This document shows, piece by piece, positions 53,693-64,000 of a DNA stretch of 64,000 nt. The stretch comes from Symsagittifera roscoffensis (Eukaryota > Xenacoelomorpha > Acoela > Convolutidae): contig NC_087064.1 of NCBI RefSeq assembly GCF_963678635.1, positions 60,334,338 through 60,398,337 of the forward strand, read 5' to 3'. Below the pieces are notes generated by a model, which did not search any database, was not told the DNA's origin, and worked only from the letters and a program-made list of their open reading frames with translations. A program made the position numbers and the translations under genes. Positions within the stretch are counted from its first letter, which is position 1; each line of letters opens with the position of its first letter.

Positions 53693-54633
53693 CTGTATCA
53701 AGACTGTTCTGGTCCAACACTGTCCCAGGACTTCTTTGGCACTGTCCCAAGACTGTTGACAAGTGTCTGAGCGGTGGGACCTCTCTCTCTTCTTCGTTAT
53801 GGGGACTTCTTGATTCACTGTACCTTGTACCACCACTCAAGCTCTAGTAAAATTTCCCCAAAAACCCTCTCTTAAAAGCCAAATGCTGACCCCCCTTTTT
53901 TCTTATTTCTTTTTAGTTACCTCTATTTCAATGTTCCAAGCAACTTGAGACCAAAACCTGTGCGCAGGTATCTTGTGATCACCTGTTCGTATAAAAACTA
54001 AACACAAATCCTCCCCAAAATGCAACAAAAATTCCAAGCCAGAAAAAGTAATAAAAACTGAAAAATGAGCCCACCTAAAATTCAAAGGTGACCAATGTCT
54101 ACCTTTCGTCGAGAAAAAAAAATGTCTGGTACCTAATTGCCACGCGTTTCCTTCCCCCCTGCTAGCGATCTTATGAGGTACCACAAAAACTGTCTATGTC
54201 CGTTCCCCCCTACCGATCCGACCAGGGTACCTACCTTAACCTAATTCCAATTTTGGATATCCGTTTCCTATGACCAACGCGTGTAAATGACTAATGTAAC
54301 TAAATCAACGATGTCGACCAATTAGTTACTCTAATTTCTCCCCTTTTTACAATTTACAACCGCCAACCTCTAACTTAACCAGCCCCCCTTCTAACCTCCC
54401 CCCTTTTTAGCCCCCCTTCTTAAGCCTAAAATCACCTTAAGCGCCGGGTGCTAAACTTCTCAAGAGAAAACCGTAGACCTGTCTCCAGGCCTGCTCAAGT
54501 AAAAACGTTCCTCAAAACCGGGGGATTTCGCTTATCCAATTTTACACTTATCTCCTATAATGTAATTTGGATTTTAACGATACCCGTTCTGCCCAACTTG
54601 CGAACTCGAGATTTGCCAAATCCTTCTTGGCTG

Positions 54634-54815
54634 CTTTCCCACTCGACTGGTCACCTGTTCCAGTCCAGTCTCCTAATGGTTCAGCTCAAGTGTTCCTGAA
54701 CCACTTTCCCACTCGGCCGGTCACCTCTTCCAGTCGAGTCTCCTATTGGTTCACCTCAAGTGCTCCTGAACCACTTTCCCACTCGGCCGGTCACCTCTTC
54801 CAGTCGAGTCTCCTT
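54634..54815. repeat. 70-bp tandem repeats in the element 2 leader
   Basis: Units start at CTTTCCCACTCG at 54634, 54704 and 54774; the last is partial. The leader of element 3 has two inverted copies with a 69-bp period at 58184-58312. Confidence 0.88.
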
Positions 54816-55289
54816 GTTGTCCAGCTAAGTTCCAAGCTATCTGAAAACCCTTGACAACGCCCCACACTCGGGCTCTTTATTAAGGTTACTGGGTTAAATT
54901 ACTAGGTTGATCGAAACGATTGAACTTGTAAAACAGTATGGGTATACTATTTAATTAATATAAAGGTTTGATCCAACTAATCTGGTGTCAAAGTCACTGT
55001 CTTTTTTCGTTTTATGGTTTTTGTTCCTTTTTCTATTCTTTTTTGGTTTTTGTTTCGCTTTTTGTCTTTTTGCTCGTGTTTTTGTCCCCCTAGTTGCCCC
55101 CCTTTACTCGGTTAGCTAAGCCTCGTTCGGAGAGCGTACCAGGAAGTTTTCTCGAGTTTTCTTAAAAAGCTATCACGGTACAACCGGAAGGTTTGCACGT
55201 TCCTGTCGAACCGCACCGCCGGTACTCTAGAATGGGCATTCAGCCCGAAGCTGTCTCAAGTGGGTTCGACTCCGTAGTCTTGATGTCGT

Positions 55290-55307
55290 AAACACCCAGG
55301 AGCGCCA
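55290..55307 (-). promoter_or_regulatory. Primer-binding site of element 2
   Basis: The minus strand reads TGGCGCTCCTGGGTGTTT, 11 bp inside the end of the 5' LTR. The first 15 bases are shared with elements 1 and 3. Confidence 0.65.
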
Positions 55308-55318
55308 TAAAAACACTA

Positions 55319-56224
55319 TGTAACATTCGTCTACTGCAGTCACACATGAGGCTTAAGAAAAATAGGCCCTATAACTATTGGTTCAAGAGTCAGGGACACT
55401 ATCTCTTGTGTTTTTCCACCTCAAATCAGTCGGAGCCAATTCGGTTCGCTTGTGACACGAGACCACGACCCGTTACAGCTTAAAGGCTACTACTAAAATA
55501 TTCCCCCCCACTCTAGAATTAATAACGTCCCCATACTCAGGTCTCTAGATACCCAAAATACATGAACGCCGTTAAAAACCGGGTCGGAACAATCCGTTAA
55601 GTTACTTTTTATTAGACAGTGGAACTTTGATCCATTTCAGATGGATCAACCTAAAACTCGCCTTACCTCAACATAACAATTATAAAACACACTCTAGAAA
55701 TTTAAATTAGTACTCACATTGTAGCACGCTCAAGAACCAGGAAGTAAATAAGTCGGTGTGCAACTCAAGAATCAATAAAATAACTAAAATGAGTTTAATG
55801 TTTGTCAGTTTTAATAACAAGAACAAGTTTGTAACTAGAATGTCAGTTCTCGTGAACCATTGGGACACTCTAGCTGTCCACCTTTCCACCGAAGGTTCAC
55901 TCTAGTCCAGTTTAGAATAATACTCCAATCACAACAATCCAGTTCGTGGGGATGCGCTCGTCTCTGTTCTAGATGGGACAGCTCTACTCTAGATTATTAT
56001 CGCTACTGAAATTGCGAATAGCAATTTCCCACTGATTTTTCTAGCAACTTTCCCGCGATTGTCACTCGATTGTTCTGACTTCTCTTTTTCTGATTTTCAG
56101 TTATCGCGAGAAAATCGTGCATGACAGGTTCCATTCGAAATTTTGAAAAATTAAATTTCACTCCAAAATTAAGTGTTTTTTGCTTCTCTCAAGGTCAAAC
56201 TTCCAAATATGACCGACTGGCACA
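55319..56224 (-). repeat. 5' LTR of element 2 (LTR2)
   Basis: 906 bp, bounded by TG and CA. It matches the split left copy with about eight differences seen. Minus-strand AATAAA at 55608-55613. Confidence 0.93.
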
Positions 56225-56340
56225 TTATATGCAAAAATAATGAGCCCATGGCTGGGTCTCAGTATCCCCAGACCACGAGGTCACTCCTAAAAACAGGGCT
56301 ACTATTTATTTACTTTATTGCTATTGTTTTTGCTCAGTAG
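56225..56340 (-). repeat. LTRa, right part
   Basis: Continues the LTR1-type sequence interrupted at 7199 (ATGCAAAAATAATGAGC onward, matching 8018-8106). It stops at 56340, where LTRb begins with TGTGAC in the opposite direction. Confidence 0.75.
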
Positions 56341-56885
56341 TGTGACATTCGATCAGAATGGACAAAATGCAATTTCTGCAGTTTAGAAATTTTTAGCAGC
56401 GAGCCTTCCGAGTTAGTGATTTTGAAGGATTAACGACGTTATTCGGATGATTAGTAGAACGGTGAAGGTCAAGATATTCTGGTATTTTGAAATTTTAAAT
56501 TTTCGAAGTGATGACGTAACATTTCTGAGAAACGTCAGAAACGGCCATTTTGGCAAAAGAGCTAAAAAGCAACACAACAACGATGGTCGCACTGACGAAA
56601 ACAACGAAGATTGTGATAGAAAAACAACAGAGAAAAACAGAAGACCGCTCCGAGTTGCAACTATTGTCGCTACAATAGTTGCAGGGCAGTTGCTAACAAC
56701 GGTGAGGGGTGGAAACCAGCCTTCCGGATTACAGAGAAATCAAGCTTAACGTGCTTGATTCAGTGGATTCGAGAATCCGGAGGGGTTTCGGGACTGAAAC
56801 CTTTATCATTTTATATAAACTTTTAGCTTCCCTGTCATGTCCTGAATTGAATTTAATTAACACCCGAATTCATTCTACTAAGATG
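56341..56885 (+). repeat. LTRb, plus-strand LTR1-type LTR truncated by element 3
   Basis: Starts TGTGACATTCGATCAGAATGG, the reverse of the end of LTR1, and follows LTR1 for about 540 bp with moderate divergence. It keeps both LTR1 stem-loops. It is cut at 56885 by the 5' LTR of element 3. The rest of it should lie beyond the window. Confidence 0.75.
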
Positions 56886-57717
56886 TGTGCCAGTCGGTCA
56901 TATCTGGAAGTTTGACCTTGAGAGAAGTTTTCTCGTACCAACTGAAAACAAAAAGTGAAAAATCAGAACATCCGAATTTATAATTGCGGGAAAATACCCA
57001 AGAAAAACAGCAGGAAATTGCTATTCGCAATTTACCGATACAAAATAATACACGAGTAGAGCTGTCTTTTCCCGAAACAGGAGGAGAGATAATAGAAAGA
57101 AGAGAGAACAACCATTTGAAACGAACTAGAGTGAGCCTTCAATGGAAAGGTGGACAGCTTGAGTGTCCCAATGGTTCACACAAAAACTCCAATTCTAGAG
57201 CCAGAACTTACTTCTGTTATCAAAACTGATTAGTATCAAACTTATCTAGTTATATTATCTAATTCTCGAGTTGCTTACCAATTTAATTACTCCTTGTACT
57301 CGAGTGCATCAACATGTGAATCCCTATTTTAATTTTCTAGAGTGTGTTTTATGATTGTTATGTTGAGATAAGGCGAGTTTTAGGTTGATCCATCTGAAAT
57401 GGATCAAAGTTCCACTGTCCAATAAAAAGTAACTTAACGGATTGTTCCGACCCTGTTTTTTGAACGGCCTTCGTGTATTTTGGGTATCTCGAGACCTAAG
57501 TATGGGGACGTTCTTATTCTCTAGAGTGGGGGGATATTTTGGTAGTAGCCTTTAAGCTGTAACGGGTTCTAGTCTCATGTCGCAAGCGAACCGAATTGGC
57601 TCCGACCGTTCTTGAGGTAGAAAAACACAAGAGATAGTGTCCCTGACTCTTGAGCCAATGGTTATAGGGCCTATTTTTCTTAAGCCTCATATGTGACTGA
57701 AGTAGGCGTCTGTTACA
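56886..57717 (+). repeat. 5' LTR of element 3 (LTR3)
   Basis: 832 bp from TGTGCCAGTCGG to GTTACA, a diverged and slightly shorter version of LTR2. It has AATAAA at 57421-57426 just after the GATCCAT hairpin. Confidence 0.85.
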
Positions 57718-57728
57718 TAGTGTTTTTA

Positions 57729-57746
57729 TGGCGCTCCTGGGTGTTT
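57729..57746 (+). promoter_or_regulatory. Primer-binding site of element 3
   Basis: TGGCGCTCCTGGGTGTTT, 11 bp after the LTR end, identical to that of element 2. Confidence 0.65.
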
Positions 57747-58183
57747 TTACGACATCATGACTACGGATTCGAACCCACTTGACACAGCTCCGGGCTGCAT
57801 GCCCATTCTAGAGAACCGGTGGTACGGTTCAGCGGGAACGTGTAAACCTTCCGGTTGTACCGTGATAGTTTTTTAAGAAAACTTGAGAAAACTTCCTGGT
57901 ACGCTCTCCGAACGAGGCCTAGCTAACCGAGTAAAGGGGGGTAACTAGGGAAACAAAAACAAGAAAAAAGAATAGAAAAAGGAACAAAAACCATAAAACG
58001 AAAAGACAGTGACTTTGATACCGGATCATTTGGATCAGACCTTTATCTTAATTAAATAGTATACTCATACTGTTTTATAAGACCGATCGTTTCGATCAAT
58101 CTAGCAATTTAAACCAGTGACTTCAATAAGGTGCCCGAGTGGGGGGCGTTGTTAAGGGGTTTCAGATAGATTGCAACCTAGCC

Positions 58184-58312
58184 GGACCACTAGGAGACTT
58201 GACTGGAAGAGGTGACCAGTCGAGTGGGAAAGTGGTTCATAAGGATCGAACCGGACCACTAGGAGACTTGACTGGAAGAGGTGACCAGCCAAGTGGGAAA
58301 GTGGTGCTGCTG
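58184..58312 (+). repeat. 69-bp tandem repeats in the element 3 leader
   Basis: Two units starting with GGACCACTAGGAGACTTG at 58184 and 58253. They are the inverse of the 70-bp units in the element 2 leader. Confidence 0.8.
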
Positions 58313-59178
58313 TCAAGTGCAAAACAGAGACAACCAGCACAGGATCACCACAGGAGGACGCACAGGGGTGTTCTCAAGTTGGGCAACGGGTATCGTTAGA
58401 ATCCACATTACTTTATAGCAGATAAGTGTAAAATTGGATATTCGGAGTCCCATTGTTTTGAGGAAGTTTTTGCACAAGCAGGCCTGGAAACAGGTCTACG
58501 GTTTTCTCTCGAGAGGTTTAGCACCCGGCGCTTAAGGGATTTTTCGGCTTAAGAGGGGGGCTAAAGAGGGGGGGAGGTTAGAAGGGGGGCTGGTTAAGTA
58601 AGAGGTTAGCGGTTATAAATTGTAAAAAGGGGGGACACATTAGAGTAACTAATTTTTCGGCATCGTCGACTTAGTTACATTAGATATTTACACGCGTTGG
58701 TTATAGGAAGCGGATATCCAAAATTAGAATCAGGTTAAGGTAGGTACCCTGGTCGGATCGGTAGGGGGGAACGGACATAGACAGTTTTTGTGATACCCTC
58801 TAAGATCGCTACCAGGGGGGAGGAAAACGCGTGGCAATCGGGTACCAGACATTTTTTTGGACAAGATTGACATCATTCAACCTTGAATTTCAGGAGAATT
58901 CACCCTTCTGTTTTTGAAATTTTTTCCAGTTTAAACTTTTACGTTTTGGTGAAAATTTGTTGTTGGTATTTTAACGAACAGGTGATCACAAGATACCTGC
59001 GGGGAATTTAGAGTTTCAATTAGCCTGAAAAGACTGGATTAGTATTTGGGTTTCGACCATTAAGGTAGGGATTTTGGGAAAATTTTTACTAGAGCTCAAG
59101 TGGTGGTAAATGGTACAGTGGTTCAATAGTCCCTACAACGAAGAAGAAGAGACCCGATATCCAGACACTCAGTGACGA

Positions 59179-59626
59179 GTCTTGGGACAGTACCGAAGAA
59201 GTCATGGGACATTGCAGTCTGGGGACAGTCTTGGGGCAACACAGTCTTGGGACAGTGCAGCCTTGGGACAGTCTTGGACCAGAGCAGTCTTGGTACGAAA
59301 CAGTCTTGGGACATTGGTTCTTGGGACATTGGTTTTGGGACATTGATCTTGGGACATTAGTCTTGGGACAGTGGTCTTGGGACATTGGTCTTGGGCCATT
59401 GGTCTTGGGACATTGGTCTTGGGACATTAGTCTTGGGACAGTGGTCTTGGGACATTGATCTTGGGCCATTGGTCTTGGGACATTAGTCTTGGGACAATAG
59501 TCTTGGGGCGTTGGTCTTGGGCCATTGGTCTTGGGACATTAGTCTTGGGACACTAGTCTTGGGACGTTGGTCTTGGGACATTAGTCTTGGGACGTTGGTC
59601 TTGGGACATTGGTCTTGGGACATAAG
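59179..59626 (+). repeat. 14-bp tandem array, GTCTTGGGACATTG type, first copy
   Basis: About 32 units of CTTGGGAC plus a variable part, just upstream of gag. It is the inverse of the array in element 2, so in the element's own orientation both have TTGGGAC repeats. Confidence 0.93.
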
Positions 59627-59820
59627 TCAGGTTGAAGTAACCAACTGTAAAATCATATTCTCTATCCTATCCTAACATATAAATTTTTCAAGAGCTTAAG
59701 AAAAGTTGTTTTTAGCAAATCGTCGATTTCTTTTTATAAAAATTTTTTGTCAAAAAAGGTTTTAACCTTAGAGTAGAATTTTGTAGATAGTAATACTGTA
59801 AATAGTAACAATTGTAAATA

Positions 59821-61563
59821 ATGAGGCGGAGCAGGGTACCGGTAGCTGAAAAAAGATCTACCGAAGCGAAGACAAAGTATAACTCGTCGCTACGTAAAAC
59901 AACATCATTGGGTCCGAAGGTAACAAAGACGAACTTTTCAGTTAGTATGGTCAGCACGAGGAGTACCACGGAGAACAAAGCAAAAGAGGGCACGGAAGGG
60001 GAACGAGTAGAACCCACCATCGAGGTTGATCTAGAGACACCTGATCAAAGTGTGGATGAAGCAGGAAAGAAGACGACAGAGTCAACTCCAATGCCTAATG
60101 TTGAAGAACCTAACCCGAATCCCATAGAGTTCTCACCGATAGACAACGTGGAAGACACAACAGGCAACACGCCAGAAACAGTGAAGGATGAGTCTCAAAA
60201 GAGAACGTCTTTTACTGAAAGATTAGCAATGATGGTCGGAATGAGATCGAAGGACGCAGCAGTGGAGGAGACGAAAGTCGAGAAAAGCAAAACATTCGGA
60301 ACAGTATCCACGAGAACGACAGAGACCGATCAGAACGAGGGTCAGAGAAAATCGGGACCAGTGACCAACTACAGGACAACAACGGACCATGGAACGACAA
60401 CTCTTGAGTTAAGCGACATGATGGCGAAGCTAGATCAGATAGATGAGAAACTGAAGCACAGCGAAGAGGATAGAAATGTGATAAGGAAGGAAATGAGACA
60501 CAACAAACATGAGTACTTGGACAACTATTTCCATCTAGCGAGAGCGACGGAGGAAAAGCTTCAGAAGATGTCTGACAAAGTAGAAACCACTGATGAAGAG
60601 CGAGAGAAGAACATCAGAAAAGACATGCAAGAAATGAAGCAGCGATATGACACAGTGAATTGCCAGTTAGGGAGTTTGGAAACGAGAATGGATTCGATGA
60701 GTAGGGAACAGGCTGAGAGCTCAAGTGCAATACAGACAAGGCTAGACGATATTCTTAGGAATTCAACACAACAAGACAGGCCAGCTGCAGAGAGGACACA
60801 AGGTAATAGAGTGGACTTCGTGGAGCCTCAAAGGAACAAACGACATTCAACACCGTTACCAGCAACCCGGGAGGCCGCGATTACGGCACCGGTGGGGGCC
60901 AGGGCCATTATAAAAAAAGGAACAGCGAACACAACCAGTGGTCCAGGGGACTCCACGACTCACAACAACGTGGGACCGGATGTCATGACCTGGGTAAGCA
61001 CCTGGGAAATGATGAACAGGACGCTAGAAGCCTTCGCCACGAGGAATACCGACTCGAGTGACAGAGGAAGCAACAAATCCAAGAAAACCTTCAAGAAACC
61101 GAAGGAGTTCAAAGATGATTCAGATGGATGCATTGACACTTGGGTAGAAGTCATGAGGTTGCACTTAGAACAAGACAACTTGAACGATGAGAGGCAAGCA
61201 TGCACAGCGATACTGAGCAATCTGGAAGGAACGGCATTGAAATGCGTGGTTGCGAAGAAAGAAGAGGAACGCGACTTAGCGGACAAAATCTTTGAAATAT
61301 TGTTGAATAGATTTGGCTCAGGCATGAAGGGTCATCAAGCGATGATGCGATTTGAAAAGAGGAGACAAAGGGACGATGAATCGATAGACAGGTTCCTAGA
61401 TGATCTTGAGAGCTTGAGAAGAAGGAGTGACCCAGAAGAATCTACCAATCGAAGGAACTTCAGCATCGCCTCAAAGTTCATTGATAGGGTAAAAAGTGAT
61501 GACTTGAGAACGATGTTAAAGGTCTACGGTTTTCTCTCGAGAGGTTTAGCACCCGGTGCTTAA
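59821..61563 (+). CDS. gag: Gag N-terminal and capsid part, truncated by duplication (element 3, copy 1)
   Basis: 580 codons with an ATG at 59821. Basic N terminus (MRRSR), acidic Thr-rich stretch, coiled coil at about 195-300, then the capsid domain from about 420 (KPKEFKDDSDGCIDTWVEVM; NRFGSGMKGHQAMM near 500-512). At about residue 567 the frame runs into duplicated leader sequence and adds about 13 unrelated codons before a stop. Knuckles, protease and the rest of Pol are missing from this copy. It shows that gag is one continuous frame in this subfamily. Confidence 0.88.
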   Translation: MRRSRVPVAEKRSTEAKTKYNSSLRKTTSLGPKVTKTNFSVSMVSTRSTTENKAKEGTEGERVEPTIEVDLETPDQSVDEAGKKTTESTPMPNVEEPNPNPIEFSPIDNVEDTTGNTPETVKDESQKRTSFTERLAMMVGMRSKDAAVEETKVEKSKTFGTVSTRTTETDQNEGQRKSGPVTNYRTTTDHGTTTLELSDMMAKLDQIDEKLKHSEEDRNVIRKEMRHNKHEYLDNYFHLARATEEKLQKMSDKVETTDEEREKNIRKDMQEMKQRYDTVNCQLGSLETRMDSMSREQAESSSAIQTRLDDILRNSTQQDRPAAERTQGNRVDFVEPQRNKRHSTPLPATREAAITAPVGARAIIKKGTANTTSGPGDSTTHNNVGPDVMTWVSTWEMMNRTLEAFATRNTDSSDRGSNKSKKTFKKPKEFKDDSDGCIDTWVEVMRLHLEQDNLNDERQACTAILSNLEGTALKCVVAKKEEERDLADKIFEILLNRFGSGMKGHQAMMRFEKRRQRDDESIDRFLDDLESLRRRSDPEESTNRRNFSIASKFIDRVKSDDLRTMLKVYGFLSRGLAPGA

Positions 61564-62204
61564 GGGATTTTTCGGCTTAAGAGGGGGGCTAAAGAGGGGG
61601 GAGGTTAGAAGGGGGGCTGGTTAAGTTAGAGGTTAGCGGTTATAAATTGTAAAAAGGGGGGACACATTAGAGTAACTAATTGTTCGGCATCGTCGACTTA
61701 GTTACATTAGATATTTACACGCGTTGGTTATAGGAAGCGGATATCCAAAATTAGAATCAGGTTAAAGTAGGTACCCTGGTCGGATTGGTAGGGGGGAACG
61801 GACATAGACAGTTTTTGTGATACCCCATAAGATCGCTAGCAGGGGGGAGGAAAACGCGTGGCAATCGGGTACCAGACATTTTTTGGACAAAATTGACATC
61901 ATTCAACCTTGAATTTCAGGAGAATTCACCCATCTGTTTTTGAAGTTTTTTCCAGTTTAAAATTTTACGTTTTGGTGAAAATTTGTTGTTGGTATTTTAA
62001 CGAACAGGTGATCACAAGATACCTGCGGGGAATTTAGAGTTTCAAATAGCCTGATAAGACTGGATTAGTATTTGGGTTTCGACCATTAAGATAGGGATTT
62101 TGGGAAAATTTTTACTAGAGCTCAAGTGGTAGTAAAAGGTACAGTGGTTCAATAGTCCCTACAACGAAGAAGAAGAGACCCGATATCCAGACACTCAGTG
62201 ACGA

Positions 62205-62730
62205 GTCTTGGGAGAGTACCGAAGAAGTCTTGGGACATTGCAGTCTGGGGACAGTCTTGGGGCAACACAGTCTTGGGACAGTTTTGGGACAGTGCAGCCT
62301 TGGGACAGTCTTGGACCAGAGCAGTCTTGGTACGAAACAGTCTTGGGACATTGGTCTTGGGACATTGGTCTTGGGAAATTGGTCTTGGGACATTAGTGAT
62401 GGGACAGTGGTCTTGGGACATTGGTCTTGGGCCATTGGTCTTGGGACATTGGTCTTGGGACATTAGTCTTGGGACAGTGGTCTTGGGACATTGATCTTGG
62501 GCCATTGGTCTTGGGACATTAGTCTTGGGACAATAGTCTTGGGACGTTGGTCTTGGGCCATTGGTCTTGGGCCATTGGTCTTGGGACATTAGTCTTAGGA
62601 AAATAGTCTTGGGGCGTTGGTCTTGGGCCATTGGTCTTGGGACATTAGTCTTGGGACACTAGTCTTGGGACGTTGGTCTTGGGACATTAGTCTTGGGACG
62701 TTGGTCTTGGGACATTGGTCTTGGGACATA
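62205..62730 (+). repeat. 14-bp tandem array, second copy
   Basis: Same unit as 59179-59626 within duplication unit 2, but longer, so the array changed in copy number after the duplication. Confidence 0.92.
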
Positions 62731-62905
62731 ACTCAGGTTGAAGTAACCAATTGTAAAATCATATTCTCTATCCTATCCTAACATATATTTTTTTCAAGAG
62801 CTTAAGAAAAGTTGTTTTTAGCAAATCGTCGATTTCTTTTATGGTTTTAACCTTAGAGTAGAATTTTGTAGATAGTAATACTGTGAATAGTAACAATTGT
62901 AAATA

Positions 62906-64000
62906 ATGAGGCGGAGCAGGGTACCGGTAGCTGAAAAAAGATCTACCGAAGCGAAGACAAAGAATAACTCGTCGCTACGTAAAACAACATCATTGGGTCC
63001 GAAGGTAACAAAGAAGAACTTTTCAGTTAGTATGGTCAGCACGAGGAGTACCACGGAGAACAAAGCAAAAGAGGGCACGGAAGGGGAACGAGTAGAACCC
63101 ACCATCGAGGTTGATCTAGAGACACCTGATCAAAGTGTGGATGAAGCAGGAAAGAAGACGACAGAGTCAACTCCAATGCCTAATGCAGAAGAACCTAACC
63201 CGAATCCCATAGAGTTCTCACCGATAGACAACGTGGAAGACACAACAGGCAACACGCCAGAAACAGTGAAGGATGAGTCTCAAAAGAGAACGTCTTTTAT
63301 TGAAAGATTAGCAATGATGGTCGGAATGAGATCGAAGGACGCAGCAGTGGAGGAGACGAAAGTCGAGAAAAGCAAAACATTCGGAACAGTATCCACGAGA
63401 ACGACAGAGACCGATCAGAACGAGGGTCAGAGAAAATCGGGACCAGTGACCAACTACAGGACAACAACGGACCATGGAACGACAACTCTTGAGTTAAGCG
63501 ACTTGATGGCGAAGCTAGATCAGATAGATGAGAAACTGAAGCACAGCGAAGAGGATAGAAATGTTATAAGGAAGGAAATGAGACACAACAAACATGAGTA
63601 CTTGGACAACTATTTCCATCTAGCGAGAGCGACGGAGGAAAAGCTTCAGAAGATGTCTGACAAAATAGAAACCACTGATGAAGAGCGAGAGAAGAACATC
63701 AGAAAAGACATGCAAGAAATGAAGCAGCGATATGACACAGTGAATTGCCAGTTAGGGAGTTTGGAAACGAGAATGGATACGATGAGTAGGGAACAGGCTG
63801 AGAGCTCAAGTGCAATACAGACAAAGCTAGACGCTATTCTTAGGAATTCAACACAACAAGACAGGCCAGCTGCAGAGAGGACACAAGGTAATAGAGTGGA
63901 CTTTGTGGAGCCTCAAAGGAACAAACGACATTCAACACCGTTACCAGCAACCCGGGAGGCCGCGATTACGGCACCGGTGGGGGCCAGGGCCATTATAAAA
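62906..64000 (+). CDS. gag: Gag N-terminal part (element 3, copy 2), runs off the window
   Basis: ATG at 62906 in the same context as 59821. The offset between copies is 3085 bp throughout the coding part, and all differences seen are substitutions, so the frame stays open for 365 codons to the window end. This copy may lead into the rest of gag-pol of element 3. Confidence 0.85.
   Translation, partial: MRRSRVPVAEKRSTEAKTKNNSSLRKTTSLGPKVTKKNFSVSMVSTRSTTENKAKEGTEGERVEPTIEVDLETPDQSVDEAGKKTTESTPMPNAEEPNPNPIEFSPIDNVEDTTGNTPETVKDESQKRTSFIERLAMMVGMRSKDAAVEETKVEKSKTFGTVSTRTTETDQNEGQRKSGPVTNYRTTTDHGTTTLELSDLMAKLDQIDEKLKHSEEDRNVIRKEMRHNKHEYLDNYFHLARATEEKLQKMSDKIETTDEEREKNIRKDMQEMKQRYDTVNCQLGSLETRMDTMSREQAESSSAIQTKLDAILRNSTQQDRPAAERTQGNRVDFVEPQRNKRHSTPLPATREAAITAPVGARAIIK

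Larger units (their letters stand above)
52573..55289 (-). other. Leader of element 2
   Basis: 2.7 kb upstream of gag. It contains a 14-bp repeat array and a set of 70-bp repeats, listed separately. Other parts are C- and T-rich with no convincing gene. The leader of element 3 is its inverted relative. Confidence 0.65.
7200..56224 (-). mobile_element. Element 2: giant Ty3/Gypsy-type LTR retrotransposon, decayed, with element 1 nested inside
   Basis: Reads right to left: 5' LTR 56224-55319, leader, gag-pol, ORF3, ORF4, then the 3' LTR, which is split into 33066-32754 and 7796-7200 by element 1. Without element 1 it is about 24.1 kb. LTRs begin TGTGCC and end GTTACA in the element's orientation and differ at about eight of 906 positions by eye. 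Flanks 7197-7199 and 56225-56227 both read TTA, consistent with a 3-bp target duplication inside LTRa. All its genes are interrupted by stops or frame breaks, so it is probably not autonomous. It is a relative of element 1 but with unrelated-looking LTR and leader sequence over most of its length. Confidence 0.9.
57747..59820 (+). other. Leader of element 3, first copy
   Basis: Inverted relative of the element 2 leader. It contains 69-bp repeats (58184-58312), a G-rich stretch near 58550-58640 and a 14-bp array. No gene is seen; an 86-codon frame at 58139-58399 runs through the repeats and is not supported. Confidence 0.65.
56886..64000 (+). mobile_element. Element 3: plus-strand relative of element 2, 5' part only
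   Basis: 5' LTR 56886-57717, primer-binding site 57729-57746, leader, then gag. Protein and leader are of the element 2 subfamily. A 3028-bp block (58493-61520) is tandemly repeated from 61521, so gag is cut after about 567 codons and starts again at 62906. It continues past the window. Its 5' LTR faces away from that of element 2, only 662 bp apart. Confidence 0.85.
58493..64000 (+). repeat. 3028-bp tandem duplication of leader plus gag in element 3
   Basis: Unit 1 is 58493-61520. Unit 2 starts at 61521 with GGTCTACGGTTTTCTCTCG and runs past the window end. The copies differ by scattered substitutions and by length changes in the 14-bp array, so the event is not brand new. Confidence 0.9.

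Noticed and set aside
53253-53847. Open frames of 100-168 codons with GLGTVVLGQ or CPKTTVPRP repeats, both strands
   Set aside because: They are translations of the 14-bp array, whose unit length keeps several frames open. Element 3 shows the same at 59089-59469 and 62115-62631. No start context or conserved protein.

Overview
The window is animal nuclear DNA. About 7 kb of ordinary AT-rich host sequence is followed by 57 kb of nested long terminal repeat (LTR) retrotransposons. On the minus strand, 1313-5917 holds ten spliced exons of an MFSD11/UNC-93-type membrane protein gene. Short introns (65-85 bp), GT-AG splicing and this family point to a metazoan, probably a small-genome invertebrate. 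I cannot name the phylum.

From 7006 on, I read five layers of related LTR elements. An old LTR fragment (LTRa, 7006-7199 and 56225-56340) was split by element 2 (minus strand, 7200-56224, about 24.1 kb of its own sequence). The 3' LTR of element 2 was then split by element 1 (minus strand, 7797-32753, 24,957 bp). On the right, a plus-strand LTR (LTRb, 56341-56885) interrupts LTRa, and it is in turn interrupted by element 3 (plus strand, 56886 to the window end). Both insertions whose two ends are visible are flanked by the 3-bp direct repeat TTA.

Elements 1 and 2 are different subfamilies of one giant Ty3/Gypsy-type design: 5' LTR, primer-binding site, a long leader with tandem repeats, gag (coiled coil, capsid, two CCHC knuckles), an aspartic protease, reverse transcriptase, RNase H, a linker of about 480 residues, integrase, then a C-terminal domain that I read as a TARG1/OARD1-like macro domain. 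After pol come two large ORFs not known from ordinary Gypsy elements. ORF3 (1713 aa in element 1) carries a complete SGNH/GDSL-hydrolase motif set. ORF4 (1249 aa) is unrecognised. A 3' UTR, polypurine tract and 3' LTR follow. No envelope-like signal peptide plus transmembrane arrangement is visible.

Element 1 has LTRs that differ at one position that I could find, yet its gag-pol frame has one stop and two small frame breaks. Element 2 is older (about eight LTR differences) and decayed: a gag frame break, an in-frame TGA in pol, a 1069-bp tandem duplication in ORF3 and several breaks in ORF4. Element 3 is seen only from its 5' LTR to gag, and a 3028-bp block of leader plus gag is tandemly duplicated. 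The features most worth follow-up are the macro domain, the SGNH ORF3 with its ORF4 partner, internal copies of the polypurine-tract core in pol, and family-specific leader repeat arrays.
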